This document shows, in pieces, positions 46,990-60,849 of a stretch of DNA of 64,000 bases. Both the position numbers and the translations under genes were made by a program. Below the pieces are notes generated by a model that was not told the DNA's origin, ran no database searches, and was given only the letters and a program-made list of their open reading frames with translations. Within the stretch, counting starts at the first letter, position 1. Each line of letters begins with the position of its first letter. The stretch is from Odontesthes bonariensis. Its lineage: Eukaryota; Chordata; Actinopteri; Atheriniformes; Atherinopsidae. The stretch spans positions 19,210,467-19,274,466 of the forward strand of contig NC_134529.1 of the NCBI RefSeq assembly GCF_027942865.1, given 5' to 3'.

Positions 46990-47190
46990 ATTGATAACAA
47001 AGTGGGATAAACAGCTTGAAACTGTTACGATCATTTTAAATAACTGGCTCTTATTTCCAATCAGTGTAACCACGGGTATTCCCCAGGGGGTTGGTCTTGG
47101 GACCACTCCTATTCATTCTATGTCATTATTCTTGATCCGGGAGTGTCAAATACCAATTTTTACAAGCTTTTAATACCGTCAAGCTCACAG
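46990..47190 (+). mobile_element. Non-LTR retrotransposon reverse-transcriptase fragment
   Basis: One plus frame reads SVTTGIPQGVGLGTTPI, matching the RT block whose consensus is PVTSGVPQGSVLGPLLF. Upstream IILNNWLLFPI resembles the preceding W-x-x-SYL segment. No YADD block survives in frame, so this is a short dead piece. Confidence 0.55.
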
Positions 47191-49610
47191 TGTGCGACTT
47201 AAAACTTATTTTCCTGGATATTATATTATTATCCTGGATGAATAAAAGTTTGATAATAGTAATAATAAACCCATTTCCACCCTTGGCTCTACCACTTGAT
47301 CCTATCCAACCATCATACAGGAGTAACGTGCTCCTTTTCCTGTGGAGAACAAGGTGAAGTGGTCGCCACCCGGAGTGTTGTAGGGTGTTTGGTTTGCTAG
47401 ATGACAATTACTCCTTAATTCCCAAAAGAAAATGTCCCCTACCCTGTATGCAAGAATGAAAACCTGTAGTGGAGGGCCAAGGGAAGAAGTCGGAATTTAG
47501 CCTTTATTTCGCACACTTCACACACATTTCTTGTACGTATGCCAGATTAAAAGTTCTCACTTAACTTGTTAAGAGAAAAGACTTGCTAGGAAATCAGGAA
47601 GTTTAGCAAACGACCGGGTCTCTTATAAATTGGACTGGGCTGGAGTAATGATCAGGGCTATGCTGCTCACTGACATTAGCTTGAACTCTCGCAGCATCCA
47701 GAAAAGTGGAGGTAAATAAACACCTCTCAGTGGGTTTGTTCGTTGTGTCATGATTGGACATTTGCTGCTTGAAGCAGGTATTTAGGAATGGGTCAAAAGG
47801 ACTGAATTTTAAATGATAAGGTCTTATTCAAAGAAACATCACAATGTAGTTAGACACAACCCTTGCTAAGACTGGACAGTGACATACTGTAGCTTTGCTC
47901 CCACATTGACCAGAAAGTGCTTGGAATCCCATTTGTCCTCGCCAAATGAGTGAAATCCGTTCAGTCAGCATTACACACGAGAGAGAGAGCATCCTGTTGT
48001 TGGGGTAATTATACAGAATAGATTACTTTCTGACTGGACAGACTCAGTTGACAATGATGTATTTGTTGCAAGACAATCTAATCTATCCTAACATTTGGTT
48101 TGTGGCTCCATAAAAAGGACTCGATTCAATTCCCAATGTCAGTTTTTGCAATTAAGATTCCTGCCATGCTTTGGTCAGCACAGAGGATGTGTTCACATGT
48201 CAGCTTGTATGCAATTGTAAAATGAAACGGACACGTTTTACTGGGACAATGTGTTGAAACACGATCATTATTGGCATTCTATACGGAGGATGTTATAAAT
48301 GATGCAGACCTTAAGCACTTCTTTTCTTCCCATCTCCTCCCCTTCTCTTTGACAGTGAAAAATATTACTCTTCATCTCTTGCCAGTCACAAGCAACAATA
48401 CGGGCCTTAATGTAGCGCTGCATGGAAACTTCTCATAGATTATCATCAGCGATGTGAGGTTTTAACATGGCCCTCAGCCTGGAAATCAACACAGCTCTGA
48501 GCATCAAAACGTCCCTCATCGCAAGCTCGTGTCATCTTTTGTGCGAGCGTGTTTGTCTTTGTGTTTGCTGGATGATTACTGCACGAGGACACGCATGGGC
48601 TCATGAGAGCGCATACCGTGCATTTGCATGACTGAATACATATGCGCTCAGATGAATGCTCACAAGCCATACACTCACAAGTACACACTTTAAGGCAGGC
48701 GGCTAATGACGTAGCGTGAGATGGAGCGCACGGATGTTCTTAATGAATAGATTAAAGCATCCGACCAATGACACAGCTGGGTTCTCTTTGAGGCCTGCGC
48801 ATGAAACTGCAGGAAATTGCTACAAAACATGCGGCGAAGTAGTTGATCTTATAAACAGAGATCCACTCTGACGTGTGCGGCATGTTCGTGATTTGTAAGT
48901 TGTCGGAGCAGCTGCGGGTTAACATCTGTCCAGCGTGCCTGTTTTAGTATCCACCTATTAGCCAGATGTTTGCCGTCATTCCAAAGAAAGACTGTGCAGA
49001 TGAGTAGGTGCCTACAGTGTATGTGCAGCAGACAGGAGTTTTCATGAGCTTTCAGTTGGTATTAGGAGAGGCGAAGACTTGTTATACACCAGCCTTATGT
49101 ATTCCAAGGGGGTTTGCTGTGTGTGCATTTGAAGGACTTCTTTATTTTGGAGAAGCTGCAGCCCTGGCTTTGACTGGTGCAACTCGAATGTATCCTTGAA
49201 TTAGCTTCTTTTCAACCTTCAGTGTGTTTTAAAAGACACAACTCCTGAAGTCGGTGTGAGATGCAGGAAGAGGAGGAGGAGGAGCAGGAGGAAGGCGAAG
49301 CCTCCTGCTGCTAAAATATAAATGGGCTGCTCTTTGTTTTACTGCAGCAGAGCAAATAAACCCTTTCAATGGCAGTTAGGCCACATTTGAAATGAGTTAA
49401 CAGTTGCTTTTTGCTCTTGATCGTGTTGAGATTTATCCATTTATTCCATGTTTGGATCCTTATTATCTGCCATTGAGGTGGCAGCTGTTCTTGAATAATA
49501 AGTGATGTGTGATCCATCAGTTATTTGGGTTGACTTGAGAATGTTTTGTCACCTGTACCATCATCAGTGGTCAGCTTCACTGCCTGTCGAAAATAACGCG
49601 GCCTCATTCG

Positions 49611-50231
49611 TAGGGGTGTGCAAAATAATCGTCATGACGATGCATTGCGATTCTAATTTTCGCGATCTACTGCATCGATTCTGGACGCCAAGTATCGATT
49701 ATTTAAATAAATAATTTTTTTTTTTTTTTTTTTTATGCCTTTAATGATAGGACACATGCAATTGATGCATTTCGCTGCAAGGGATGTTTGCAATATATGT
49801 ATATATTTTTTATAGTTGTATAAAGCCTATGCACATTTTCTGTCTGTACTGATCATCCCTATTTTGTTATTTTAAGTTTTATAAATCCTATGCACTTTTT
49901 GTGATGAGTGTGTCCAGTAATAGTAATATTTGTGTCCAGTAATATTTGTTTTAATGGCAATACCTCCAAAAGTTGTTTCAATAAATACAGTTATGAATTG
50001 ATTTGCTTTGAGTTATGTATCAATTGAAGACACTATCCAGATCATACACAGCCAGTCAGCCACTGGTAATGGCTGTATTTTTTTTTTAAGTATGTTCAGT
50101 GAAAATATCGCAATACATTGCGATGCATCGCAATAATTCAAGTATCGTGATGCATCGTGATAGAATCGCACCGTGGCATGTGAATCGTGATTCGAATCGA
50201 ATCGTGACTTCTTTGCCAATACCCACCCCTA
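49611..50231. mobile_element. Nonautonomous hAT-type element with 8-bp target duplication
   Basis: The element begins TAGGGGTGTG and ends CACCCCTA; the inverted termini share TAGGGGTG. CTCATTCG occurs immediately outside both ends (49603-49610 and 50232-50239), a perfect 8-bp duplication as made by hAT transposases. The 621-bp body has no transposase frame and is rich in ATCG/CGAT motifs near both ends, which form sub-terminal inverted repeats. Mobilisation in trans is inferred. Confidence 0.85.
49714..49755 (-). mobile_element. Truncated SINE tail inside the hAT-type element
   Basis: A T-run of about 21 followed by ATGCCTTTAATGATAGGACA is, on the minus strand, the 3' end of the SINE type at 33811-34225 (TGTCC...TAAAGGCATA then A-run). 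It is only the last few tens of bases, consistent with a 5'-truncated insertion. Confidence 0.5.
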
Positions 50232-50528
50232 CTCATTCGCCCAAAAAGCGAATGAGGCAGAATCTAGGCCCTTCACCTCTTTCAGCCCTGTAAGCAGCAG
50301 TCTTGTTTCTTTTGTATTGCTCCAGAAAAAAAGCCAGTACTTCTGATAGTGCAGTTATGCAGCATGCAACAATGCATTATGAATAATTTGGCTTTGTTTT
50401 TTCCCCTGCAGTCCTATTACCCTCCTAGCTAAGCCTCTTCATTTCCTCTGCCTCGGACGACCACGCCACAGTGCATTTCCCTCCCTGTAATTTATCCATC
50501 TGCAGAAATGGATCATGCACGAGTGTGT

Positions 50529-50549
50529 TTGTGTGTGTGTGTGTGTGTG
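50529..50549 (+). repeat. (TG)n microsatellite
   Basis: About 10 TG units, followed by further TG-rich sequence to 50570. Confidence 0.9.
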
Positions 50550-51918
50550 CGTGCCTCTGTGTGTATGTGCACACTGAGTAATAGGAAATGTTGTGTTTAA
50601 GGGTGATGATTACTCTGGCCCTTGTGGTTTACAAGCAGACAAGGCAATGATGGCTGCTACTTTCTCTGCCATTTTCAGACAGTCCTCTTGATGTGAGTTG
50701 ATGTGTGAGCATATTTGTGTGCCGAGTATTATGAAATGGATCTAAAAGCTGGGGGGTATTGCTTTACATCTTGATGTGCAACACTGAATGATAATGAATC
50801 ACAAGGCCCGTTTAGTTGTTTTGCTGACTGAATTATTGGGCGCGTTTGCATGTGTATTTGTGCTTCTAAGTTCCTCTCAAGCAGCCTGGAGTGATTAGCT
50901 GGAGGCGACACTCCATGTTTGTCACCATGAAGGAAACCGTGTTAATGTCTAGACTGACGGCTCTTTGACTCACTCCTCGTGCTGTTCAAGGCCCCATCCA
51001 CTGCAACGTTTAACCTCTGTACCTTACAGAGTGGTGAGGTGTAACAAGGATTCCACAGTTCGACCTTGATGCTAAAGGGCCCCAAGCTAGGTAGCAGTTT
51101 GGGCTCCGCTTGTTTATATCTGTGATGCTGACAGTCTAGTGGCACATCCAGTGTTGTATATTGCACCTGTAAGAAAACTGACATACCATTTGTCCATTTA
51201 AAAAAAAAAAAAACTAAGCTTGCTAGGTTATGGAAAGCTGTTATACTGCAAAAACTTCTACTTTTATTCCAGGAGTATATGGAGACCAAAAGCCTTCTGG
51301 CAGTAGGTGATTGGCTTGTGCGTGAACCATGCTAAACCAAAACTCCTGCCCTGAATGGGCCAGAGCAAAAATACCCTAATTTCACATCCCTTTTGTCAGT
51401 GACTTTAGTAGCATGTCGTGCCTCTTTTCCTGTCATTTTGAAGCTTTGCTGAACGCAGTTTCTTTGTAGGTGGAGTCGATGATGGAGGTAATGTTCGATT
51501 GCCAGGAGCCTCCACCATTGTTGTAATTGCTGTGCTTTTCAAGAACTCCATGCTCCATTTGCCACCAGTTTTTCTCGTTTGCTTCTGGTGGCACCGCTTT
51601 CTTTCTTCTTCATCTTCTTCTTCTTAGTTCTTAGTTCTTGGGGAGACTTGACCCTGTGGTTGGCTCATGTCCCATCCAGTGGTACAAAGTGGTATTAGAG
51701 GAAAGCGCAGCCTGTTTATCACATAGCTGTCAGGACGTACCTCGTACATAGGTATTTTTTATATCATGCTTTGGGTGTTTTTTTTTTCTTCCCCCAGTTC
51801 TGTTGATAGTACAGTGTTTCATATTTCAATCTTTTTTTTTTCTACCTTTAAGACCATTTTTTTTTTCTCTATAATGTCTTTATTAGTAAGCATGTTATCT
51901 GAACCAAAGTGTGACAAT

Positions 51919-52460
51919 CAGTGGGGTTACATGGCACTGAAAGGATCGTATAATTGGCTAAATTACAATAAGATTGAGTTATTAAGTTCATGGAGACACC
52001 TTAATCGGACAAGAAATTGGATCGGATCGGATTACTCGCGATCGGACTAAGACCCCGAGATAACTCGGTTGAAAGTCAAATTAAACGTGATTGCAGACGG
52101 GTGAAGCACCTGGTGGATTAGACTTTGCGTTCTGCGCATGCTCGAGATTTTTTTCCCGGGGTCGTGAACCGGAAGTCGGAAGAGACGATATTACTGTTTT
52201 AGTTGCCGTCAGAAAGAAACAAACAACGCGATGGAGAATGCGCCGTTGTGGATCGCGTTTGTGCAATAAGCAGCTCATCACAAACGAAATGTAGAGGGAC
52301 GTACCTTCATCTTGCTCTTCGTATCGGGGCCATGACATGCTTTGTGCTTCTGATTCGATTCATTCACCGCCATGTATCCAAGGATAATTACCCTTGCTCA
52401 ACTCATTCTTATTGTAATTTAGCCAATTATCCGATCCTTTCAGTGCCATTAGCCCCACTG
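51919..52460. mobile_element. Nonautonomous DNA transposon (MITE, PIF/Harbinger-like) with long inverted repeats
   Basis: The left end, CAGTGGGGTTACATGGCACT, is matched by the inverted right end. The inverted repeats continue for about 65 bp (51919-51984 versus 52396-52460) with few mismatches. AAT flanks both ends (51916-51918 and 52461-52463), a 3-bp duplication as in PIF/Harbinger elements. The 542-bp body contains no intact transposase. Confidence 0.85.
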
Positions 52461-53468
52461 AATGTCATTACACATGTAGTATGAGTAGTTTATGATACCT
52501 TTTGATGGTTTGACATTGACATGAATATCACTATGTTGCTATCGGCCATCTTTTTTGACAGGCCGTCCTTGGCAAATACACGTGTGGGATGGCTGCTGCA
52601 TCTCATCTTGGTCATGCCAATCATTGTCATTGTCAGTTCATCTGTGTGAAGTGTATTTGGCTGCTCCACAGTGTATTCATAGGCTTCATATTGAACTAGG
52701 TAATGAGCGCATTTATTTGCAATAAAGAATCCTGTTTATCTAAAAACTCAGATTAATAGAAAGACTCCCCCGAACTGAGCCGTTTGAATTATAGGTTGCT
52801 CTGAATACATAGAGGAATAGACATGATGGGTGGGAGTGAGATAGCTCGAGTTTAGAGAAACACAAATGAAAAAAGGGATTTGGAAGACAAATCGTGATGT
52901 AAAAGAAGACTTTTTTCCGTGTTGATAAGTTTTCTTTTTGTTACCTTTAAGGTGGATCCCAAGTTTTAGTGTGGGAACCACTGCCATACACACTCTCTGG
53001 AACCTGCTTACTTAACTGCTGGAGAGCGTTACTGGGAGGAGTCATCTGCTATATGGGGTATGGATATCTGTGGATTTTCCATGGGTCTTAAGCCTGAGAA
53101 CACATACACACTCATATTTCGACACACTGTGGTCCTAATCCCGGTATGTTATCAGCTAGCATCAGTGTGGGAAATCATGCGGACCGGTATGAGTCTGCGG
53201 CTGAGCCTCAAACGCTGTGCAGCTGAGATCCACTGATGAGAGCATCTCCACTGGACACATGTCACCCTTTCACACCAAGGCCCACCACTGCCTGGCGGCC
53301 CACCACCGCCTGCCGGCCCACATTAGCTCAGAAGCTGCTTGGTGGGGAGAGGAAACCGGCTATATTTAGTAGTACATGTACTCAAGAGTGTCTGTAGTGA
53401 AGAGACCAGTGAAAAGTCAGATGATGATTGTCAAGTATTGTGACTCTCCGCTGCTCTCCCACCTGTGT

Positions 53469-53492
53469 TTTTTTTTTTTTTTTTTTTTTTTT
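53469..53492 (+). repeat. Poly(T) tract
   Basis: A run of about 24 T; it may mark the tail of a minus-strand retroposon, but no body is recognisable. Confidence 0.7.
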
Positions 53493-56071
53493 GTCTAAAA
53501 CCGAAATTTCACATGGCGCTTGTGTTTTAGCCCGTAGAATACAAAGCAGCTTTTTGTTTTGTGCTTTAGAGACTTGCGAGAAAAGATTTTGCTAATCCTT
53601 AAATGCTAGTTTTAGCCTCTATTGAATTGCATGTCATAGAAGTAAACCAAAAAAACAGGCCTGCGTGTGTGTGCATTGATTTATCATTTTGATATCCATG
53701 GAGCGTTTGAGGATTTGCCCCATGCTGTTGCAGTGTTTATCTGCATCAGCTCAGTCTTTCGGTGTGTGTTTAGTGTTTCATTATTCAGCATGGGGCACAA
53801 TAGATCAAACTGAACTCGCTGTCTGTGGCATGTTGGTTGGTTCTCTGGAACGTTGCTTACAGGCGACACCTGGAGTTTAACCAGAGGCCTGTGTCGTTTC
53901 CTCCAGCAGGTTTATCTTTTCAAAGTACTTACCGGTGACATGTTTAAGCAAATGCATTTTGCTTTTGGTATTTTGTAATGAAGCTTAATCTGTCAACCTG
54001 TGCTGGTGCATCAGAGTGCCTCCAAACTGAAAGCATCAACAGAACATCCAAGAGACAGAGGAGCAGGAGTTCCTTTGGAATAAAACAAAGCTCCTGAAAT
54101 GAAAGGAAATATTTCAAAGACAAAAGTAAAGTGAACATCAACATCACCTTTTTGAGATGAAAGGAGACTGAGCAGCGTTGCAGATGCGATCTGTTGAGTG
54201 CTGCTGAATTGGGTTGAGTTTAAATGTTAGTTGCTGCCGACATTGATCTACAACTGTATATTGTTTTTGGACCAGAGCCTTACTATCTCTCAAGGCTGTC
54301 TTATATTACCTGATATGCTTTTCTGAATGTCCACTTATTATTTGGACTGTGGCAGATGTGAACAAGCATAATACCATTTTGATAAAGTGCAGTTTTGTTA
54401 GGTTGCAAATAGAGCTTGTGGGGAACGTTGTTCGTAACAGGCTGAAACCAATGAGCATTGATTTTCTATCCATAAATCACACCGGGCCTTGTTTTCACAC
54501 AGTTCCAGGGGCTAATTTTCTGCCTGCTAATAATTGATTAAATGCAGGTCAACATTTTTAGGGTGATGAGCAATGTTCACTGCCCTACCGAAGATGCTGT
54601 GGCATAACATTTGTAAGACAGCGTGTGGATACCAGCTCTGAATAACTGTATTTCCTTCATTTAGTGTAAGATAGCTAATCAGGACTCCAGATGCTCTTGA
54701 CATCTAGCCATTTTACATCTTATTACATTTCACTCCCTAGTAGATACAGTAATTTATATCTTGACATTATTGTATTTGCTCAAATGAGGTGCATTTAGTT
54801 CATTAGCATGCTCTTTTTCTAGCTCAGTATATGTGTAAAATGCCATTCATTCAGAGTGACATTCTTTAAACCAAACAGGCCTAGCTCACATCCAGTCAAT
54901 TTTCTTTTTGTCTTTAGAAAAATAGCATCTGACATACATGTGAATGTTTTAGATTTTTTGAAGTGGGGCTGTGAGAAGTACTTATGAGCAGTCGTATCTT
55001 CCTGGCAGCAGACAGCAGCAAGAGCGCTCTCAGTTTGGAGAGTGAGGTGCTTTCCTGACAGGTGAGCTAAGGTTAACAGCAACTCAGGCGGAGGCCATTA
55101 GAAGAGGGAATTCATTTGGCGTCTGAAACAACTCAAACCTCATCACTTTTGCATCAGATACACAGACTGGGTCCGCTTGACACTTTGCATGTTGCCACAA
55201 CCTGGCCTGTGTTGGGACCGAACGAGAACTATGTTGCAAACACGGACACTTTACAAACTTTGAAAATGTAGTGACAAATTAAGCAGTGTGAAAAATCTTC
55301 AATATTGCTCTTGCTCGAAACCGCTATGAAATTTTTGGTTTGAGTCTCCAAAGTGAGAGCACGCTGATCGTTGTCTGCTGGAGGTTAGAAACTGACCACT
55401 CACTAGTACTAATCACAATCCCTCCGAAAAAAAAACACCCCAGAAAACCCTGCTATATTCCTTAGGTAGAAAACTCAGAGGTAAACAAAAGGCATCAGAA
55501 AGCAGTGAGCGTACTGAGGAGGCTTCTCCTCAGTGGTTGCTCTTCTTTGAAGTCGGACTATAATACACATTCCGTATCAGCCCCACCTGAAATCATACTG
55601 TTCTCTGATGTTGTCGCTGCTTCTTGAGTCTGACATTTGCTGCAGCAAAACTGCATTTTGGTCTCTATCTCTTGCTGTAACTCGATGACGAGCTTAATTT
55701 AAACCAGCTACTTTAGCTACTCAAGGGGCATGGCCATCTCCTAAACATTGTTGTTGTTTTCTTTTCAATCGGTACAATTGTTATGATGTAGGTCAACTGG
55801 TATACTCTTTCATTTACTGTCTGCAGCTAAAGACAAATTGATTGGAAGAGAAGGTGGTGGTGTGTTGGCATCGAGTGAAGAGATTGTAGTGGGGGTGGAA
55901 AGAGTTCATGGCGGCACATGATTGGCCCACAGATCGTAGTGGTGGCCTGATCAATGTTTCATAAGTATCACTACTCTATTTGTAGGTTACACTTATCTCT
56001 CTGCTCCCATGTGTGGGCTAATGGTGGAGCCGTGAGTCATAGTGGGCTGTGTTGTTGAGATAACTCCCAGC

Positions 56072-56073
<2 letters not shown>

Positions 56074-56104
<31 letters not shown>
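56074..56104 (+). repeat. (TG)n microsatellite
   Basis: About 15 uninterrupted TG units. Confidence 0.95.
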
Positions 56105-59100
56105 TGTTTATTTCCAGTACAATAACCCTTCAATACCATTGAGCACCATCACTTTTAATTTGGAGCATGAAAACATTTAATTTGAGAAATTTGAGGCTGA
56201 ACAGTGATCTTTGCTGACAGATGTGTTTACGTTGCTATGGTTGCAGTTTTGCAGTGATGTAGAGCAGACACACACGTGTTTACACACGGCTTCCTGCTGA
56301 AGAAATTCTATTTTCTCAACATCAGCTTTCAAATGGCTGCAGTTTAGAAATGGATCATTTCATTTGTCAAATGGTTCATATGTTTGCAAGCAGCAATGCT
56401 GTTAGACAGACAGAACACATGGACATGTTGGCCATTGCTGCAAAATCAACATCAAGGCGCCTGACCTTTTTGCTGTTGCGATCTCTTTCTTTCTGTCCGC
56501 AAGCTCAGGGTCACATGACCTAGCATCCCAGGTAAAATCCCAGGTAGCATCATCTGTCAAAAGAGGACATTTCCCTCGGTGTTGTTAACTGATATGCTGT
56601 CAGAGCCAGCTCTTAAACAGCAGGCCTAGCCACAGCTTCCACTGAGATATGACCTCGATTTAGCAATTTTACACACAGACCCTGTGCTGCTGCTGTACAG
56701 GTCTTAGACAGAAAAAGCCAGTCCCATTCCTTATTAGCGTTTTTTTTTTTTTAAATAGTCAACAAAATGTAAAATTTGTTCTGTCAAGCTTTGAATTTTC
56801 TCACATACAATAGTGTAAGAGTAAGTTTAAGGATTAAAATACTTTAAATATAAGATAACTTGATTAATCAGTAGTTTTCAAGGCCAGAAACATTTAATAA
56901 GCAGTCAAAAAAGGCCTGTTCACGAATGACTCTTTCTTCTACGTAACCTTCCTTCACTGTCCAAAGGCTGATCCTTGGTGCAACCCTATCAGTGTACAGT
57001 GGGAACTTTTCATATGAGATGGATTTTCATTCACCGCTTTGTCTCTATGCTAAAAGCCATTTATCTTTTAATATCTTTTAAGGTCACGTGAAAACATAGT
57101 GTAACCTTTTTTTTGTTGTTGTTGTTTACTAGCCCAACTGTAGCTTAGTAGGAGAAAGGGGTTTTGCTATACCAGTTGTATGTTACATGTTTTTTTTTTT
57201 TTTTACTAATTGTACATGAAATAGAGAGGCTAACTAGTCCCACAGTGGTGATGTTTTTCATTTCAAAATGAGCAAGCCTGAGAGCTGTGGCAACATTACC
57301 TAACAGGGTGTAGTATCTAGAAGATAGAAGATGTGTGTGGGAAGGGTCGCTTGAACAGGACCGTTCTGTGGATATATGCGGTAGTTCTTTTCACTCTCGT
57401 TTCTGCCTGCTCTATGAGTACCTTAGCTATTCTTATACCACCGGGAAACACACGCATCCACTTTTTTCACACGCAATCTCACGCCTCAATATAGGAAAGA
57501 CACCAGGATATCCAATTTAGCTGAATTTTACAAACACTTAATCTCTTTTTTTTTTTTTTTTTTTTTTAAACGTTTCAGCATTAGCTACTTTCCCATAACA
57601 CCAGGAGGGAAGATTTCTTGTTGAGCTTTCAATAATAAACTATGAAGTTGAGAGCTGAGAAGGGCGGCTTTAACATGCCTGTGTAGATAATGGGCAAGAA
57701 AGGAAGAGGCTTTAAAAAAAAAAAACTGAGTGCTTTTAGCCCAGAAACTCACCAGCGGGAAGTAGGCTACATGGTTTTTAATGGCTGAGGTCTGTTGGCT
57801 GTCAGCTACTGTCCAAATTACTTTTTCATGTTAGAATAATCATAACTAATGTACAGAAACTCTCTTATTAAAGCTAAATGCATTTTGACAATTTTGAACA
57901 GCCAATGCATATTTTATTCGGCAACAGATTAAACTACTCAGCTTTTTTTCCCCCTCCTCATGGTATTGTGATGACCAAAAATATAGGTCATTTGTCAGTG
58001 GCTTGTTGGGTTTAGAGCTTTGGAGATATACGAAGATATCTCAAGTAGGAACACAGTTCAGAGGCAGTTTGTGGCAGAGGCCAAGAAGAGAAAAGACAGG
58101 GATATCTTTTCTTAAGATTCCCGTGATTCATGTCATATTCCCAACATATCAGGAAGTTCGGGTCCATGTATGGTCCAATGTTGCTCTTTAATAAATGAAG
58201 CACTCAACTGGAGGAATTGTTTGGTTGTGGAATTCGTCAATCGACATTTTTAGGCCCACTGTAAATAATTTTTTTGTAACCCGAGCATATTAAATTAATT
58301 ATGAAATTAAGTGTTTTTAAATAATATTTCGTTCTTTTATCCAAGGCCCCGGCCTTGTGCACTTTCTTCCTTGCTCTGTAACAGCGACACATGCTAGCAA
58401 TTTGCTAACAAAAACACTTGCTAGCCACCTGTAACGCCTGATTATTTGTTAAGGGAATTCCTGTGCTGCCCGTTATCTCCATTCCAGGTTCTAAAAGCTC
58501 CAGCTGAGACTTGCATTCATCAGCGGAGAGAACCGTTAAACCATCCATCACCCTTGTTCTTGGTGAAGTGAAATGAAACAGAAACGGTTGAAACAAGCAG
58601 TTATCCTGGCCTAGAATCAGACATAGCATCAGAGCCAACTGAAAATAAAAAAGACCAAAGTATATGCATTCCAGAAATACTTATTAGCCTAGAGTCTGTG
58701 ACTCAGGAGTGAGTAAAAAGAAAAAAAGGCCATCTATTGTAAGAATTTCTCCAAAGCATGACTGGCAACGGTGCTTTGGTTATCAGGTGTCAACATCCAG
58801 AACTGAAATGCTGAAAAAACAAAGAGACAGTGTGTTAAAGAGAGGCGTTGTCTGTCATGAAAACTGTCAGACCAACAAAGGGCCCTCCATCCCCACGGTA
58901 TTTCAGTCTCAGTGGCAAACTGAAGCAGTGAGGACACAGATGTTAATAAAACACTGATTATAATATAGCCGAAGAAGAGATGCTTTTTGCTAAAATCATA
59001 TTACTGAAAAATAATCCATTGGATATAAACCCACAACCCATAGCAGCAAATTGCACCTGCTTACTATTACTATTCTTGTTTACAATTATTTACATAACCA

Positions 59101-59650
59101 ACAAAAATGATGGGTGATGCCAAATAGATAACCCTTCAGTTGTATTGCTGTGGCACTAAAGACACTGTGGAAAATTTAAGTTAACCTAAATTTTGTGGGG
59201 CTGCAGTTAAAAGAAAAAGTTAAACCCATCTTTTTTTTTTTTTAATGGGGCATTTACTATCTTTTGCATCCAAAAGAGTGCTTTGTTGAATTTGGAATTC
59301 CAGCAGAGCTGATGTATAATGGTCTGCATCAGCTCGGCCCGATCAGGCCACTGGAACTGACCAATGAGAGCAGAGGTAGACCTTGCAGCGAGGGAGCCGG
59401 CCTCACTAAGTTCTGCTTTGACCGGGAACATTTGGATATGCTCGAGTAAACGGTACCCAACACGCGATTTTAAGGGGACTTTAAGCTCTTACTTAAAAAA
59501 AAAAAAGAAAGAAAAGATATTGCAGCGTCACTTGACCACGCCATTTTCTCACATGTCATCTGCTATCTCTTCAAATACAACATCTTAATTAGTTCAACCC
59601 CATTCAGCCGCTAATGGCTGTGGCTGCATCAATAGCTGACCATTACTCAG

Positions 59651-59654
<4 letters not shown>

Positions 59655-59689
<35 letters not shown>
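59655..59689 (+). repeat. (CA)n microsatellite
   Basis: About 17 uninterrupted AC/CA units. Confidence 0.95.
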
Positions 59690-59691
<2 letters not shown>

Positions 59692-60849
59692 TGCTAGCAT
59701 AAACAAATAGTCACAGTTTGCCCTGCAGCATTGCCTGTCACTCTCTTTATGTCCGACTGCTTCCCATTGAAATGGCAAGTCTATGAAAAGATTGCTTCCA
59801 ATTTAAAAAAAGGGACATTTGTTTCGTCAGTCCAGATGTGGATGCTGTCTGCATACAGATGTAAGCCACAGAGCACTGAAACTTATACGATGTGGCATAT
59901 GCTTCTTTTCATGAGTTTGAAAGCGTTTTTTGCAAGACTTAGAAAATGAAAGAATAGCCATTCTTATTAGTGTTGGTGTTCAGTTGTTCAGACAAAGAGC
60001 TGTCTTTGTCCGCTGACTGAGGCATCCAAAAACATCTGGATTTTGCACACACTCATGGTATTTTCCCCCTCCCAAGCTTCACGTGTAATGTCATCACAAA
60101 AAAAAATGAAAACTAATATGAAAATTTCCCCTCACAAAAAAAAAATGACGACATAAGGAGGACTTTGTGGGTTTACAGTCAGTTTGAAAGAAATGCATCC
60201 ATTGACATTTATTGGGTAAAGACTTTTTTTCTTTTGAGCTGCCGGGGATTTTTTTTTTTCTTTTACCAACGAGGATAAATTCATCACTGACTTGATTACA
60301 TTTACTGGCAGGGTCTCAGGATGGAGCAGCAAAAGCTGCGATACAAAGCTGCTTTAACAAGCCCTACTAGTTCTACCATACGACTATAAGACGGAACAAA
60401 TGCAAACAATTCACAGAGCGACATCCGCACGTTTCCACTAAAATCTGTAACACTGAATGCACCAGTTACAAGAGCAGTGAATGTGAAAAAATTGCTCTGC
60501 AAACACAAAAAAGTATTTTCAGTCTTTCTTTCTTTAGATTTCTTACACGACTTGACTTGTTTATTTCCTTTTCTGATTAGGGAGGTAGGAAAAAAAAAAA
60601 CAGTCGTCTGAATGAAAGATTGTTTGTAGGTGTGGAAGCATCTGACCGCATGAAACGTGAATCAAACATTCTGCATTTCAGTTTCTCCTGAATGACGGTT
60701 AATGATACAAGCTAGTTTATCAATCAGTTTCAGGCTTTCATTTAAATCTCAATCAATGCACATATGTGCATACCTGCCTTCTCTCCCGTTCTGCAAAGAT
60801 CTCATTTAGATAGCTTCCCTGATCTCTCAGCACCGGGCGCCCTTCTCCG

